A stretch of 64,000 nt of DNA, from NCBI GenBank assembly GCA_024509875.1, contig JAMPIV010012229.1, positions 248,001-312,000 on the forward strand, written 5' to 3'. Source of the DNA: Oreohelix idahoensis (Eukaryota; Mollusca; Gastropoda; Stylommatophora; Oreohelicidae). Below are positions 21,239 through 36,231 of the stretch, piece by piece (positions within the stretch are counted from its first letter, which is position 1; the number at the start of each line of letters is the position of its first letter). The translations under genes and the position numbers were made by a program. The notes under the pieces are model-generated. The model was not told the DNA's origin. It ran no database searches and saw only the letters and a list, made by a program, of their open reading frames with translations.

Positions 21239-21907
21239 CTCTGACACAGTGGTTCCCAAGCGGTGTGGCGCGAGATGATGGCAGGTGTGGCCAGAAGATT
21301 CAGAGAGATTTTCAAAAAAATGTACGAGTATATGCTAAAAGTAAATATGAAGGTCATTGTCTTATTTACTTTATTTATTTTGTTACCTGTGATATAATAT
21401 GGGAAATACATGTACAGAAACCCATATAATTTTCCAGAATTCTTCAGACTTTATTCAGAAAGATAATTTATTTCATATTAAATAGATACAGTTCTTCACG
21501 ACATATTGTTGTGAACAGGGATTTTCAGCTCTGACAAATATTAAAGACCAGACAAGAGAAAGACGTCTGTGTTGATAAGGAGATGAGATTTTGTTTGTCT
21601 CAAATAAGACCTAATATAAATGTGATTACCCGACAAAAAACAAGCTAACTCCTCTCATTGAATTTGTGTATTTTGTGAATGAATCCTGTTTTTTTTTATG
21701 TAGCTGTATTGTTTTATACTTTCTGTTTGTCTCATGACCATTTTATAAAGTAGTTGTGTTCTATGTTATGAATAAAGCACTGCTAATAGTTGATTTTTTG
21801 TTTTTGAAGGTATTTCTTATCAATAAAAAATTCGGTGTGGTGGGAGCAAATTTTCATTCCGAAAGTATAGCACAGAGAAAAAAATTTTGGGAACCACTGT
21901 TCTAGCA
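21239..21907 (+). mobile_element. hAT element remnant (21247-21899)
   Basis: Terminal inverted repeats CAGTGGTTCCCAA and TTGGGAACCACTG are exact over 13 bp, the classic hAT form. The 8-bp flanks CTCTGACA and TTCTAGCA agree at 5 of 8, consistent with an old duplication. The 653-bp element contains a C-terminal piece of a hAT transposase (see the entry at 21490-21640), so it is an internally deleted coding element rather than an unrelated MITE. Confidence 0.82.
21490..21640 (+). pseudogene. hAT transposase C-terminal remnant
   Basis: One frame reads TTYCCEQGFSALTNIKDQ-TRERR and, after a 1-bp shift and stop, the next reads VDKEMRFCLSQIRPNI-NVITRQK. FSAL-x-IK followed by L-L-x-I-RPNI is the hallmark of the C-terminal dimerisation domain of hAT transposases of the ZBED5/Charlie type. 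The rest of the transposase (zinc finger, catalytic DDE residues) is missing. A frameshift and stops make it inactive. The sequence match to the family is by eye. Confidence 0.75.
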
Positions 21908-22356
21908 TATTGTAGAAGGCGACTGATGTAAATGTTGTGCATAGGATTGGCAACCTCATTATGAAAGAGGTGCTACAAAAACCATCACTGTATAAGATCA
22001 TGCACTTTGACGTAGACTTCATCATGGGAGCTTTCTGAAGTTTGTGACATCTGAATTGTGACATCTTGCTCCAGAAGGAACGGAAAAGAAGATGATGATT
22101 ACTCACTTTTAAAATAAACAGGGCCGTGGAACCTTCTTCTTTCTTTTTGTCTCGTTCAATGAAAAATATACCACTGAGGCCAGCAAGGAGAAGCTGTAGG
22201 ACATAATAAAACGAAGATTAGAAGGAGCGTATGAGGTACTATGTCGATCTGGTCGAAAGTCAAAAATAACCTCATACTATCTGAAGCTTAAGAATTTGTA
22301 AACATTTAACATGCCTTATACGTGGGTCTGTTTTAATATATTTTAAAACCTAATTT

Positions 22357-22466
22357 TACTCCTTCTTTTTGGATCCTTAAAAGCTTACTGACAAATCAGT
22401 CAGTGGCCGTCACGTCTAGTGGCGTCTTGTAGGGTATCAACAAACTGTCTCCATTTTGCTCGGTCG
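22357..22466 (-). mobile_element. LINE C 3'-end fragment
   Basis: About 110 bp matching the LINE C 3' end: TCAGTCAGTGGCCGTCACGT, CTAGTGGCGTCTTGTAGGG and TCCATTTTGCTCGGTCGGTG. Compare 47595-47690. No exact target duplication was established. Confidence 0.75.
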
Positions 22467-22929
22467 GTGGAGGACAAATAAAAGATTGAGAAAAATGTGT
22501 TTCTGGTATCTATCTTTTGTATCGATTTGATAAAGGACTTGTTCAAATCAAAAGATAAGAAAAGTTAAACATCTATCAAGTTATCCATAAATGCAAGTAC
22601 TGTAATGAATAAAAAAAAAAGCTAAGCCGTATGGCATCACATATGAAAACAACAATCGGTTTTATAAAAAAAAAGGAACAAACAGTACACATAGAGTCGC
22701 GACACTGGACAGGGCAACACTTCCACATGAGGGACAAGTACAAGGAATTATCTCTGGAGTTGGCTGGACGAGTTGGCAGCGACGGTTGAGTTTCCTAGAA
22801 GGCGAACAAAGATGTCTACTTTCCTAGCTCTCTGAAATAATTCTGCTTCTGTCGGGGGTTTCCCTGACGAAGAATTTGGCTTTAATAGGCCTGCCCTTCT
22901 CCAGTCAATCACTGACGGGTGACTGAAGT

Positions 22930-23110
<181 letters not shown>

Positions 23111-23465
23111 CTGTTTGTTTTCTTTAACAACTTCAGCAGGCCACACAGGCCATCACTTCTGCTACTGTGTGAATGTTTGTGGTGGTGGGTGTGTGTGTCG
23201 AATCACTGACAAGGACAAAGTCAGTATGTCGGGCTTACAGGTGGCCGACAATTGTACAATCTAACAATACGCGGGTGTCATGGGTTCTTCAGGTGTGTAG
23301 TATTCTGCTTTCCTCTCACCCACACAACAGTAACGTAAGGTCATGAAATAGACCAACTAGTTCAACTTTACACAGTTTATTTACGACACAGTAACATCGC
23401 AAAGTACATGAAAGAACAGCAACATTGTCACAGGTTACTACAGCGTACAAAAAAAAAAATCCATT

Positions 23466-23612
23466 ATAATACTGGGTACATCAATGAGCCAACGTAATCC
23501 ATGGCATTAGAATAATAAATCGTGTAAGTACAAATCCATCAGGAAAGGGATTGCATACATCGCAATACTAGGTACATCATATGAGCCAACGTAATCCATG
23601 GCATTAGAATAA
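23466..23612. repeat. Local direct repeat, two copies 94 bp apart
   Basis: GAGCCAACGTAATCCATGGC followed by ATTAGAATAATA occurs at about 23485 and 23580, each preceded by ACT-GGTACATCA. This is a two-copy tandem duplication of about 94 bp. Confidence 0.8.
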
Positions 23613-24063
23613 TATCTTTGGAAACAATCCATAAATTGGGAAAGAAACTCTTCCCTACAATAATCTATATACATTCACTTCAATAAAATATCCTGGTCAC
23701 ACTAGCGAGACTCAGCAACCGTCTCGAAGCCCTGCCAGATACACACTGCCCGAGATTATAATTTTCTCAGTACAGCACAGTGAAGTCGCTCAAGCGCGAA
23801 CTCACTGCTTTGACAACTGAGCTCAGCTCATCCTTATCTCCCCCCAAACTACTATTAACATTAGAACAGTTTCTTTATTAAAAAAAAAAACTAACACATG
23901 AGCTTCAGTGAGCTATGTTCCAAAATTATCGTACACAAAGTACCCAAATAAAAAATCTACTCATTACTTTAAACTGCTTACTAGCAAACATCAGCCCCGT
24001 ACATAAAAATCCTTATATATATATGTATATATATGTGTATATATATATGTGTATGTATATATG

Positions 24064-24935
24064 CTCTCTACGATTATAAATCAACCATATCGATTGGAGG
24101 CCGACCTCTGTGTAATCTACGTTTTGCTGATGATATTGATCTGATAGCTGGAACAGAATCAGAAATTCAAGACCTTACCTCTAGACTGGAGAAAGTAACA
24201 AGAACATATGGGATGGAAATTAATATAGAAAAAAGCAAGATATTGGTGAATAGCCATAAGAAACATGTTCCGACCAACATTACGTTAAATGGGCAAACGT
24301 TAGAAGAAGTTAACACCTTTAAATATCTCGGGTCCACTATATGTAGTGATGGAAGATCAAATAAAGAAATCAAGACAAGACTTGAGATGGCCTCAGCTGC
24401 CATGACAAGGTTGAATGTGATCTGGAAAAGTAACATCAGTTTTTCCTGTGAAGATCAAATTATACAAATCACTTGTATTATCTATTCTCTTGTATGGGTG
24501 TGAGGGCTGGACACTCACTGCAGATACGGAGCGAAGGATTCAGGCTTTCGAGCATAAATGTTATAGAAGAATTTTGCGCATTTGCTATAAAGAGCACAAA
24601 ACAAATGTCTATGTTAGAGAGAAGATAAACACCTATGCAGGCCATCAAGAACCACTTTTGTCAATAGTGAAACGTCGAAAGCTTGCCTGGTTTGGGCATG
24701 TAACTCGTCATGACTCCCTTTCGAAAACGATCCTCCAGGGAACAGTCGAAGGTAAACGGAGAAGAGGAAGGCAAAGAAAATCCTGGGCTGATAACATCAA
24801 AGAATGGGCAGGACACGGTTTCTCCACACTTGTACGCATTGCTGAGAATAGAGAGCAGTGGAGGACCCTGTCTGCTGATGCTTCCACCATGGCACCCCTA
24901 CGCCCCATGACGGGTTATGGGTTGAGATGAGATGA
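24064..24935 (+). pseudogene. LINE G, 5'-truncated reverse transcriptase, frameshifted
   Basis: The element starts within the RT domain. LRFADDIDLIAGTESE carries the polymerase motif FADD (24123-24134), followed by FKYLGSTICSDGRSNKEI. The frame shifts near 24440-24450, and the rest (24448-24930, 160 residues) gives LLYGCEGWTLTADTERR, CYRRILRICY, AWFGHVTRHDSLSKT, a basic stretch KRRRGRQRKSWADN and a terminal WRTLSADASTMAPL. The 3' end is GGGTTGAGATGAGATGAGAT, that is a (GATGA)n tail. It sits between two (AT)n tracts. A second, 89-bp copy is at 20160-20248. Confidence 0.85.
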
Positions 24936-24949
24936 GATGATGATGTGTA

Positions 24950-28462
<3,513 letters not shown>

Positions 28463-28689
28463 TGTTCAACAATCAGGGTGCTTGTCTGCGTTGGAAATCG
28501 TCAATTATTGATTGATCTTCAGGAAGTTAAGTAAGTTGTTCTCTATAGGAAAGTTATTTCCTATTTATGTTTGCGAATCGTTCACATACAAAATATAAAA
28601 CTCTCTTTCTGTATCTGTTCTGTATTCTTCCTACCTTTTATTAATTTAAAAAAATCTAATTTCTATAAGCAACAAGCGAATCTTTAGGT

Positions 28690-29210
28690 CAGGGTTTCTT
28701 TCTTCTTTGATCCATAACCGCCAACTGTCAAAGCAGTCAGCGGCCATCACGCCTAGTGGCGTCTTGTAGGGCAGCAACAAACTGATTCCACCTTGCTCGG
28801 TCGGCGGCCATCCTTCGTACAGTGCCCCAACTGTGGTTCATTCTTTGCATCTCAGCTTCCACAGTTCTCCGCTAAGTTGTTTTTGGTCGGCCTCTCTTTC
28901 GCTTTCCCTCGGGGGTCCATAGCATAGCTGTTCTTGTGATGGTATCAGGGTCTCTTCTGAGGACATGGCCAACCCAACTCCAGCGTCTGCCAGCTATGAT
29001 GGTGTGCATGTCCTCCTGGTTACTCCGAATAAGTAGTTCTTGGTTGCTGATGGTGTTTGGCCAAAAGATTCGGAGAATTTTCCTTAGGCAGATTGTGTGG
29101 AAGGAGGACAGTTTCGACATTTCCTTCTCTGTTACTCTCCAACATTCCGCACCATAGAGAAGCACAGAAAGTACACAGCTCTCATACAGTCTTAATTTAC
29201 AGGGTTTCTT
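28690..29210 (-). mobile_element. LINE C copy (28701-29199), 11-bp TSD
   Basis: CAGGGTTTCTT occurs at 28690-28700 and 29200-29210; that word is the terminal repeat of the MITE it hit. The 499-bp minus-strand LINE C is 5'-truncated. It has an uninterrupted 97-residue frame (28872-29165) from the RT C-terminus: [38 protein letters not shown]. Tail TTTCTTCTT on plus. Confidence 0.9.
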
Positions 29211-29391
29211 AACATGACTGTATTCTATAGGGTCCGTGTATATAATGTGAATTGCGTTTACATATAATTTTGTTACTCGGAAAATTATAGATATTTTTGT
29301 ATTTAATGAAATATAATTTTGTTACAGATTGATTTTGTATTTCAGTATTTCAGTTTAAGCTTAACGATTTTTCTTCCTGATTGTTTTTTTT

Positions 29392-29740
29392 TCTTTTTTT
29401 TTTCTTAGCCAGCGGCACTTGGGCTTTCAGCCTTTCGGTCCAATGACATGAAACAAATTTCTTGGCATTGCGAGGCTGGGGAGCCTATGGACTTTCCTTC
29501 CAACCCGGTCAGGAGCTTCGGTCCTTCCCAACCACAGAGGGTTTGTGCTCAGGAGCCGCCCGGGTTATTCCATTCCCCTGGCCGATGGCACTGCTTCAAA
29601 TGTCTTCGCCAGGACTCGAATTAATGCAGTCCAAGTCCCGGTCGAAGACACAACTCTTCAAATGTCCTCGCCAGGGCACGAACCTGGATCACCCGATCGC
29701 CAGCGCAGTGTGGTAACCATTATGCCAGCGCGGCTCCCTT
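29392..29740 (-). mobile_element. tRNA-derived SINE copy 2
   Basis: Minus strand. The head GGGAGCCGCGCTGGCATAAT gives the A box TGGCATAATGG, and GGTTCGTGCCC is in B-box position. The body has TCGACCGGGACTTGGACTGC; the A-rich tail reads as T runs at 29387-29403. The element is about 350 bp, longer than copy 1, because a middle block is partly duplicated (CAAATGTC-TCGCCAGG occurs twice). A target duplication cannot be fixed in the T-rich flank. Confidence 0.8.
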
Positions 29741-30624
29741 TCTTTGTGATAAAATGTATTATTAGTAAGTACAATTTTTAGTGATACATTAATATACATT
29801 TTTTTCTAAGAAAGAGTCCGAAACCTTCACCGGACTATCAAAGGGGTTCATGGTGCAAGAGAGGTTTAGAACCCCTGCTTTACATTGTCGCTGTTGTCAG
29901 TGTTTATTGCTTGTGATTACAAATACTGTAATACTGAACGTTGGGGATAATTTAATAGCGAATTACAATCTGTAAAGAAAAATAGTAGAGTAATCACGGA
30001 AACAAAACTGTTAAGTCAAAGTAGAAGTGGCTTTTTGATTACAGCCACTTAGGAAATTACAGAGAAAAGCACCCAACTTGTTGGCCAAATGACGTACCGA
30101 CAAATGTAGCTTTGTGAGTGGTATAACAGAATAAAAAAATGCAGGCGATAACACGTAAACAGAGTTACAAGAAATGTAAGGCAAGCTTAACATATTCTCA
30201 GGTTATCTCTCCTTGATGCCAAAAGTATGAAACAACAGGGGCTATTGTAACTTCATTTCTTAACGGATGGAGAACATGTATCCTGTTTATCCCCTGCTGG
30301 TTTGTAATTAAGATATTTAGTGTCTATTTTTCAATGATACATTCAAAGCCGCAATTTGTTTACTGGCGCCATTCCCTCTTCACCATTATTCCATACTGTA
30401 TATAGGGCAAATAAAAATATATAAAAATGTCTAATTGTGTGGTTTTTTTTATATTTATTTTTTTATTTGCCTGGCTAAAGCGAGGCAACATTTTAAAAGA
30501 AAGTATTTCCTTACTTCTGCCGTGCTTAAATAAAAATAAGAATAATACGGATGGATTTTGACCCTATATTTGATATTGATAAGGTCTATTAATTTTTTAA
30601 ATACCATTACTAAATGTTGTAACT

Positions 30625-30993
<369 letters not shown>

Positions 30994-31012
30994 ATCTTTC
31001 ACCATATTTGTC

Positions 31013-31160
31013 ACGGATTGCCTCCCCTTAGCTCTGCAGTTGTGGTCCACCAGTGGCCAAAACGCAAGAGTACTTAAAATGAGTCGTCAGAGGTGTCTAC
31101 CTTCGCACAAGATTACTCTTGGCAGAGTTATAGATAGAAGGGTAATGACGCTTCTATAAA
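31013..31160 (-). repeat. Dispersed repeat J, copy 1
   Basis: On the minus strand it reads TAACTCTGCCAAGAGTAATC, TTGTGCGAAGGTAGACACCT and GGACCACAACTGCAGAGCT. The same order occurs at 44915-45070 and 50414-50565, and partly at 34845-34930. Class unknown. Confidence 0.65.
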
Positions 31161-31427
31161 TGAATCAACTAGCATTGTTATGTTTTAAAATAACATGTTA
31201 CAAATTTAATAATCAGTTAGTTTTAACAGGTTAAAATAGAGATGAAATGATGGTGATTTTTAGAGTTAAAACCAATTTCTCGTCATTGAGACTTGGTTTG
31301 AGGATTTACGTAAATTAACATTAAAATTTAATGTCCGTTTGCTGATGCCTTTTACAAGCACTTAGCTGGTATGAGTGAGCCCTGCAGCCTTGGTTTCGTC
31401 AATTTTTTTGTGATGATGACACTTCAC

Positions 31428-31527
31428 AGTCTGATAGCTTCGTTCCTCGAACGGTCTGATAGCTTCGTTCCACGAACAGTCTGATAGATTCGTTCCGCGA
31501 ACAGTCTGATAGCTTCGTATCACGATC
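31428..31527. repeat. 25-bp tandem repeat, four copies
   Basis: Unit CAGTCTGATAGCTTCGTTCC plus ACGAA, with a few substitutions between copies. It keeps short minus-strand frames open; these are not genes. Confidence 0.9.
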
Positions 31528-33220
31528 TTTAGACAAAATAAAGAGAACAAATGCCTCTGCTAAGTACATTTGTGGGCTGCAAGTTAACAGGCGCATTGTC
31601 TCGCTGTCCACCCACCAATGTTAGTCTCTCTGAATAATTAAATTCTTTTTAGAGTGTACACAGTAACACAGTAACACAGGAAAGATGATTGGGAAATCAC
31701 CAATATTCTTCTGGGTATTAAACTGTGAAAATATGTGCTTGGACAGCGCAGGGCAATTTCGTGCCTGAATTACAAATAACAAGCTACATATATCTCACAA
31801 AATGATATTATACACTTTAGGCACATGTGATGTAATCATCACTCATCACTGCTCCAGTCGGAGTCTGGGGTTGCTGCTGCTTTCGCTTTTCTGAGCGAAT
31901 TAGCATAAAACGAACACTATCGCTTGCTGTAGTGGTTTATAAATATACTATTTTCATATGTTGTGGTTGCCAGCCTCACGTATAACCACTTTGCAAGAAA
32001 AACATGTCGAATACACATTTTAAAATAAATGTTTACGCTTACCCCCAAGTAACTTTTGGGAACACAATCTCCTGGCACAGTTTAGAATGGACACTAGCAA
32101 CTTAGGTTAGATGCTTTCAAATCACTTGGTCTGGAAATTAATATTCCTCTTATGACGGGTGATCTGATTCCTTAGGACTCCAGTCTTTGTATTTAAAAAA
32201 AATGCGGGTTTACTTTTTTAAGTTTCAAAGTTGCCCAGATACTGTCCTGGTCCTTTAAGTTTCCAGTCTTTGTATTAAAAAATGCAGGATTACTTTTTTA
32301 GTTTTAAAGTTGCTCAAATACTCTGATCTGTCACTTATAATTTTGGAATTCTTTGTCCAATCTTTCTCTTTCTGGCTCCTGTGAGTTGCTAATTTGACGT
32401 TGCGATGCAGTCTGATCTGTGACTCCGATTTCGCTAGATTATATTTCCATTTATCAGTTCAAAATCTAAGATTGTACTTCCGAGGAATTTGCCAGTGAGA
32501 ACCATTGTGTATTCCGGCTTTTACTTTACACCAATCCAATCTCTTTTGCACTTTATGGGTAGGGGTGTTTAAGTCATAATAACCCCACATGTTTTAAAAT
32601 ATTACATTTTAAAATTCCAACGCGTGACCTCTTTCTAATAATGCTGTAATACTTCCGCCAACTCACAAACAAATTTGTGAACTTATTTCCTGTCCTGATG
32701 CTACCTTTCAATATTGTCTCCCCTGACAGGTTATCGGTAACATTTACACAGGGATGGCCCGGCGGAAGCTATTATCTTACTGCCACCTGTGTTTTTGTGC
32801 CTCCGCCAGACGGATCATTCAGACAGATAATATAGCATTCTATTCATCACTCGTACGAGACCATATTGTGTCAATAAAAAGCGCCTTTAACGAAGGTGGC
32901 TAGGCGACTCAAGTGATAAACGTATTACCGTTGACCTGTGTAATCAACCTGGTATTGTTACAGTTCATCTGGTGAAACGTAAACAAGTCTGGGTGCGGTC
33001 ACAGCAAAACAGAATGTAAGGGCAATAAATATGCCAAATAATAGGACGATGAATGAGAAAAATGAAGAAATAAAGTGATACTTCCGGAGGGGACGAGAGT
33101 TATAAAAAGTGCACGACTGATTTCGTCACAATATTGTGCAGTTCTCTACTTAGGTTTATTTTCAGTTGTCCCACGGTTAAGGGTACGTTGCATGCCTGTA
33201 AATATTCTAGTATTGGTACT
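31528..33220. other. Intron sequence of the host gene, nothing recognised
   Basis: No element boundaries, ORF or exon seen. Short similar phrases recur (AATGCGGGTTTACTTTTTTA near 32203 and AATGCAGGATTACTTTTTTA near 32282), indicating a small local duplication of about 80 bp. Confidence 0.5.
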
Positions 33221-33412
33221 CTCTATCCCGGTGGTTTTCAACGTTGGTCATATGACCCCCAGGGAGCCATGCCATAATTTTAGGGGCCATAATAAAATAG
33301 TAAAGTACCTGTTGTCCAGCTAACAGTAACTATGAGGAAGGCCACAGATGTAAATGAGACTCAGAAAGGGTGCCATGAGCAGAAAAAAATGATGAGAACC
33401 CCTGCTCTATCC
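33221..33412. mobile_element. hAT-like MITE, 176 bp (33229-33404), perfect 8-bp TSD
   Basis: CTCTATCC occurs at 33221-33228 and 33405-33412. Termini are CGGTGGTTTTCAACGTTGG and GATGAGAACCCCTG, imperfect inverted repeats of the hAT type. It lies 69 bp from the 33474-33572 exon, in the following intron. Confidence 0.85.
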
Positions 33413-33473
33413 TACTTATTGCGATCGTCTACTTGTCTGCGAAGGGTAAACAAAAAGCCAAAACTGTACCTAC

Positions 33474-33572
33474 CGGCACTCCAGCCCAGAATGGTTTCTC
33501 CCTCAGCCTCATGGCGGGAACAAACAGATGTACATACGCAGACACGACTATTATAGCGCAGCCAGCGATGAT
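33474..33572 (-). CDS. Internal exon of the CD20-like membrane protein (first TM, PFW motif)
   Basis: The minus-strand acceptor CTCCCCTGTTTTCTGTAG is strong, and the donor is GTGCCG/GTAGGT. The exon is 99 bp, exactly 33 codons in phase 0. It encodes IIAGCAIIVVSAYVHLFVPA then MRLREKPFWAGVP. The hydrophobic part continues the one begun at the end of the 40494-40664 exon. K-PFW-x-G just after the first pass is a feature of CD20-like (MS4A) proteins, where the second pass follows at once. The next recognised exon (19389-19543) starts with what looks like the third pass, so one short in-phase exon is probably missing between them. Confidence 0.78.
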
Positions 33573-33683
33573 CTACAGAAAACAGGGGAGAGAAAACAAA
33601 GCGTTTCTTTGTTACAGTTCTTTTAGGTTTTTGAGGGATTTATTTTGTTATACTTTGGAATGGAGTAGATGATATTCGCAATT

Positions 33684-34010
33684 GTATTCATTCATTCATT
33701 CATTCATTCATTCGTTCAATCATTCATTCAGTCATCACTCATCAGCTCCTCAAGGAGCATAGGCCTTCAACAAACTTAAGCCAAGTCTTCCTGTCCCGTG
33801 CCATCAGCTCAAGGTTTTCCCTTGTCTGCTTCATTCCCTTTATGTCTGTCTCCAGTTCTTTTCTCCATGTATTCATTGGTGTTCCTTTTTACCTCTCTTA
33901 CCCTGAGGTTTCCAGAACACAGATTGCCTGGCTTTGCTATTAACAGGTTTCCTCAATGTGTATCTTATCCACCTCTAGCGTCTACTTCTGAACTCTTGTT
34001 ACACTGACAT
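33684..34010 (-). pseudogene. LINE A 3'-end fragment with ATTC-type tail
   Basis: Minus strand. The tail is ATTCATTCATTCATTCATTC (from 33685), followed by CTCCTCAAGGAGCATAGGCC, TCCTGTCCCGTGCCATCAGC and GCTATTAACAGGTTTCCTCA. 5'-truncated and non-coding. Confidence 0.82.
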
Positions 34011-34310
34011 ACATAATTGCATAGTAAGAGTAATATATTGTCTGCCATAACCGCATGAACTCAGAGACTCTAAATAGATTCTGTAGTTAGGAACTCATAT
34101 TTTGTGTTCGCTTTTGATACCTGTTCACCGAGGTACGGGCAATTTTGGTGATGGAGACAGATTAAACCAATCAGATTGATGCGAGGGAGATCCAATCAAA
34201 CATGGGCTGAATCGAATTCAGACAGATTGGGAAATTGTATATAAGCCAGCTTATATTCAATTCTGGACTCTCAAAATTTCACTTCAAGATCTCATAGCCG
34301 TCATAATGTT

Positions 34311-34748
34311 GTGTCCAGGGTCATAATAACTCGAAAGTCGGCTGCAATGGGTCTCCAACGTCTTCTGTCTCTTGTCTTGATGGCGTACTCTGTCCATCTC
34401 TTGACATCACTAGGTTTCGATAAAGAAAACGGTAGGCTCTATACAATAAAAATATAAAATACCGTGTCAGACTACCTAGTAGCGAGTACGAAATAAGAAC
34501 AACAAACAAAACCATTAATAGAACGCGTACAAGCATACGCTTCTTAAGGATTAAACACATAAAGAAGGGAAACCCGAGGCCTGTGAACAGTAAATAAATA
34601 TTACACACACACACAAAGGTATATTTTCAGGCACTCATGAGAAATACCAGTACAGGATGCTTGTACAAAAGCACATCGTGTGTCTGGGCAAAATAGAATG
34701 ATATTTCTGCAAAAGTTCGTCTTACATTCATTCTTCTTTCAATCAATC
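34311..34748 (-). repeat. Dispersed repeat E, copy 1 (uninterrupted, minus)
   Basis: The reverse complement aligns with 39206-40276. Landmarks in that orientation: ATTGATTGATTGAAAGAAG, CTTTTGTACAAGCATC, a CA/TG tract, TTTAATCCTTAAGAAGCG, CCTAGTAGCGAGTACG on plus, GTCAAGAGATGGACAG and GTTATTATGACCCTGGACAC. One frame near its end reads VKRWTEYAIKTRDRRRWRP, resembling a LINE C-terminus. It carries the unoccupied sites for both SINEs present in copy 2. Confidence 0.8.
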
Positions 34749-34844
34749 AATCAATAAATCATATGATATGAACTAAATTAAATTATGTAATACCTCTTCA
34801 CAAAAGTTGTCGGGCAGATAAACGTTAACATTGCTAATTTACTT

Positions 34845-34930
34845 TCAGCATTGTTCTTGACTTCTGAAATATCTTGTGAACACTACCGTTAGGTAGAAGC
34901 ATCATCATCCTTCTATCTACACCTCTGAAG
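34845..34930 (+). repeat. Dispersed repeat J, partial copy
   Basis: GCATTGTTCTTGACTTCTGA and GGTAGAAGCATCATCATCCT match repeat J at 50412-50470. Confidence 0.55.
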
Positions 34931-35209
34931 CACTCCCTATGCAAACAAACACCGGGCGTCATTACTCGAAAATGACTTGTCGCCAATCTGGGTTTACCTG
35001 TAACTCATATCCACGGGGATGGGCAGGCAAACATGACGCGTATGAATGGAAGAAGTGTAAACACTGATACGAAATTACCAAATACTGTCGGAGGTAGGAC
35101 AATAGATCGTGCCAACAATCGAATGAAGCACATAATTAGTACGCACAATAAAGGTAGATCAATACTGCCGGAGAGGAAAAGACAGTGAACAAAATTATGT
35201 GACAAACAT

Positions 35210-35388
35210 GTAACAGTTTAGTGACTTACTTCTCCATGTGTGATATCATGCGGGATCGCGTGACAGTTTATTATTACTTACTCCTCCATAAGATATCATG
35301 TGTGGACACATGACAGTTTATTATTACATACTCCTCTATATGATATCATGTGTGGACATGTGACAGTTTAGTGAATTACTTCTCAACA
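35210..35388. repeat. 50-bp tandem repeat, about 3.5 copies
   Basis: GTGACAGTTTATTATTACTT then ACTCCTCCATAAGATATCATGTGTGGACAC, with copies starting near 35210, 35261, 35311 and 35360. Copies differ at several sites. Confidence 0.85.
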
Positions 35389-35462
35389 TTTTATCATATC
35401 CAAACGCTTTAGCAGCTTCTACATCATATATAAATATATACGCTAGGTAGTTTTTAATCTCT

Positions 35463-35676
35463 TGGTAGATCAGGGGTTTTTTAACCCGTTGTAGATGGGT
35501 CCCTTGGGGTCGGGAATCTATTCTAGGGGGTCCGTGTAAATAACCTAAATTTTAAAATTTAAGATCGTTAATTATGCTATTATGTGCATTTCTTTTTCAA
35601 GAAGGAGCCCATAGCCTGCATCTGACAATCAAAGGGGTCTCATGGCATAAAAAGGTTAAGAAACCTTGTGGTAGAT
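35463..35676. mobile_element. hAT-like MITE, 198 bp (35471-35668), perfect 8-bp TSD
   Basis: TGGTAGAT occurs at 35463-35470 and 35669-35676. Termini CAGGGGTTTTTTAACC and GGTTAAGAAACCTTG are inverted. GGGGTCCGTGTAAAT and CAAAGGGGTCTCATGG inside match the interrupted MITE at 28690-29877, so both belong to one family. Confidence 0.9.
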
Positions 35677-36171
35677 CATTTTTAGAGACATCTTTTTTCT
35701 AAATAAGCAGTATTTTCCTAAGAAGCCGTCCTTCTCGTAAAGTTGAGAAACACTGGGTTATACGAAACAGAAAGTGCGGCGAAGGCGTAGTTTCAAAGTT
35801 ATAATTAAAATGATAAAAGAATTCAGTTGTTGTTTACGGAAGGTGTAGAATGTTAAGGTTATGATAGCTGCAGATGGTATGATATGGCAGAAACGACGGC
35901 AGTTAAGCATGTGGTGACGATATGGTGCTCTCGGAGATGTGTTTACACCATGTAGATGTTTGTTATTTTAAGCATAAGAATAATATGTGCTCCTGTCTGT
36001 TACATATGAACAGAAAATATTACAGAAAAAAATGAAATGGAATGTTGATCAAGGTGTAAGTTTAAATGGTAATAATGATTATGAAAAAAAAAAAAGAAAA
36101 TGAAATGTTGAAAAGAAGGAAGGAAGAAAGAAAAAGCAGGGCAGAAGTGAAGAAATGCGAAAGACACGAAA

Positions 36172-36231
36172 CAAGATATCAAAATAAGAATACAAGACGC
36201 AAGAGGAGCTTTCATTGCATTGGGAAATATG
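36172..36231 (+). pseudogene. LINE A fragment, left part (split by LTR D)
   Basis: ACAAGATATCAAAATAAGAA, then GAGGAGCTTTCATTGCATTG and GGAAATATG match about 61165-61222 of LINE A. The same LINE continues at 38727 after the LTR D insertion. Confidence 0.8.

Larger units (their letters stand above)
28682..29885. mobile_element. hAT-like MITE, interrupted by LINE C and a SINE
   Basis: The left terminus CAGGGTTTCTT (28690-28700) is separated by LINE C from its continuation AACATGACTG (29211 on). The right end is GGTTTAGAACCCCTG, ending 29877. GGGTCCGTGTA (29230) and CAAAGGGGTTCATGG (29839) match the shorter relative at 35471-35668. The 8-bp flanks CTTTAGGT and CTTTACAT agree at 6 of 8. A SINE (29392-29740) interrupts the right part. 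Confidence 0.75.

Noticed and set aside
35005..35205. Hydrophobic minus-strand ORF as an extra exon between 40494 and 33572
   Set aside because: The exons on either side already join in phase 0 with a continuous membrane segment; this ORF lacks a fitting acceptor.
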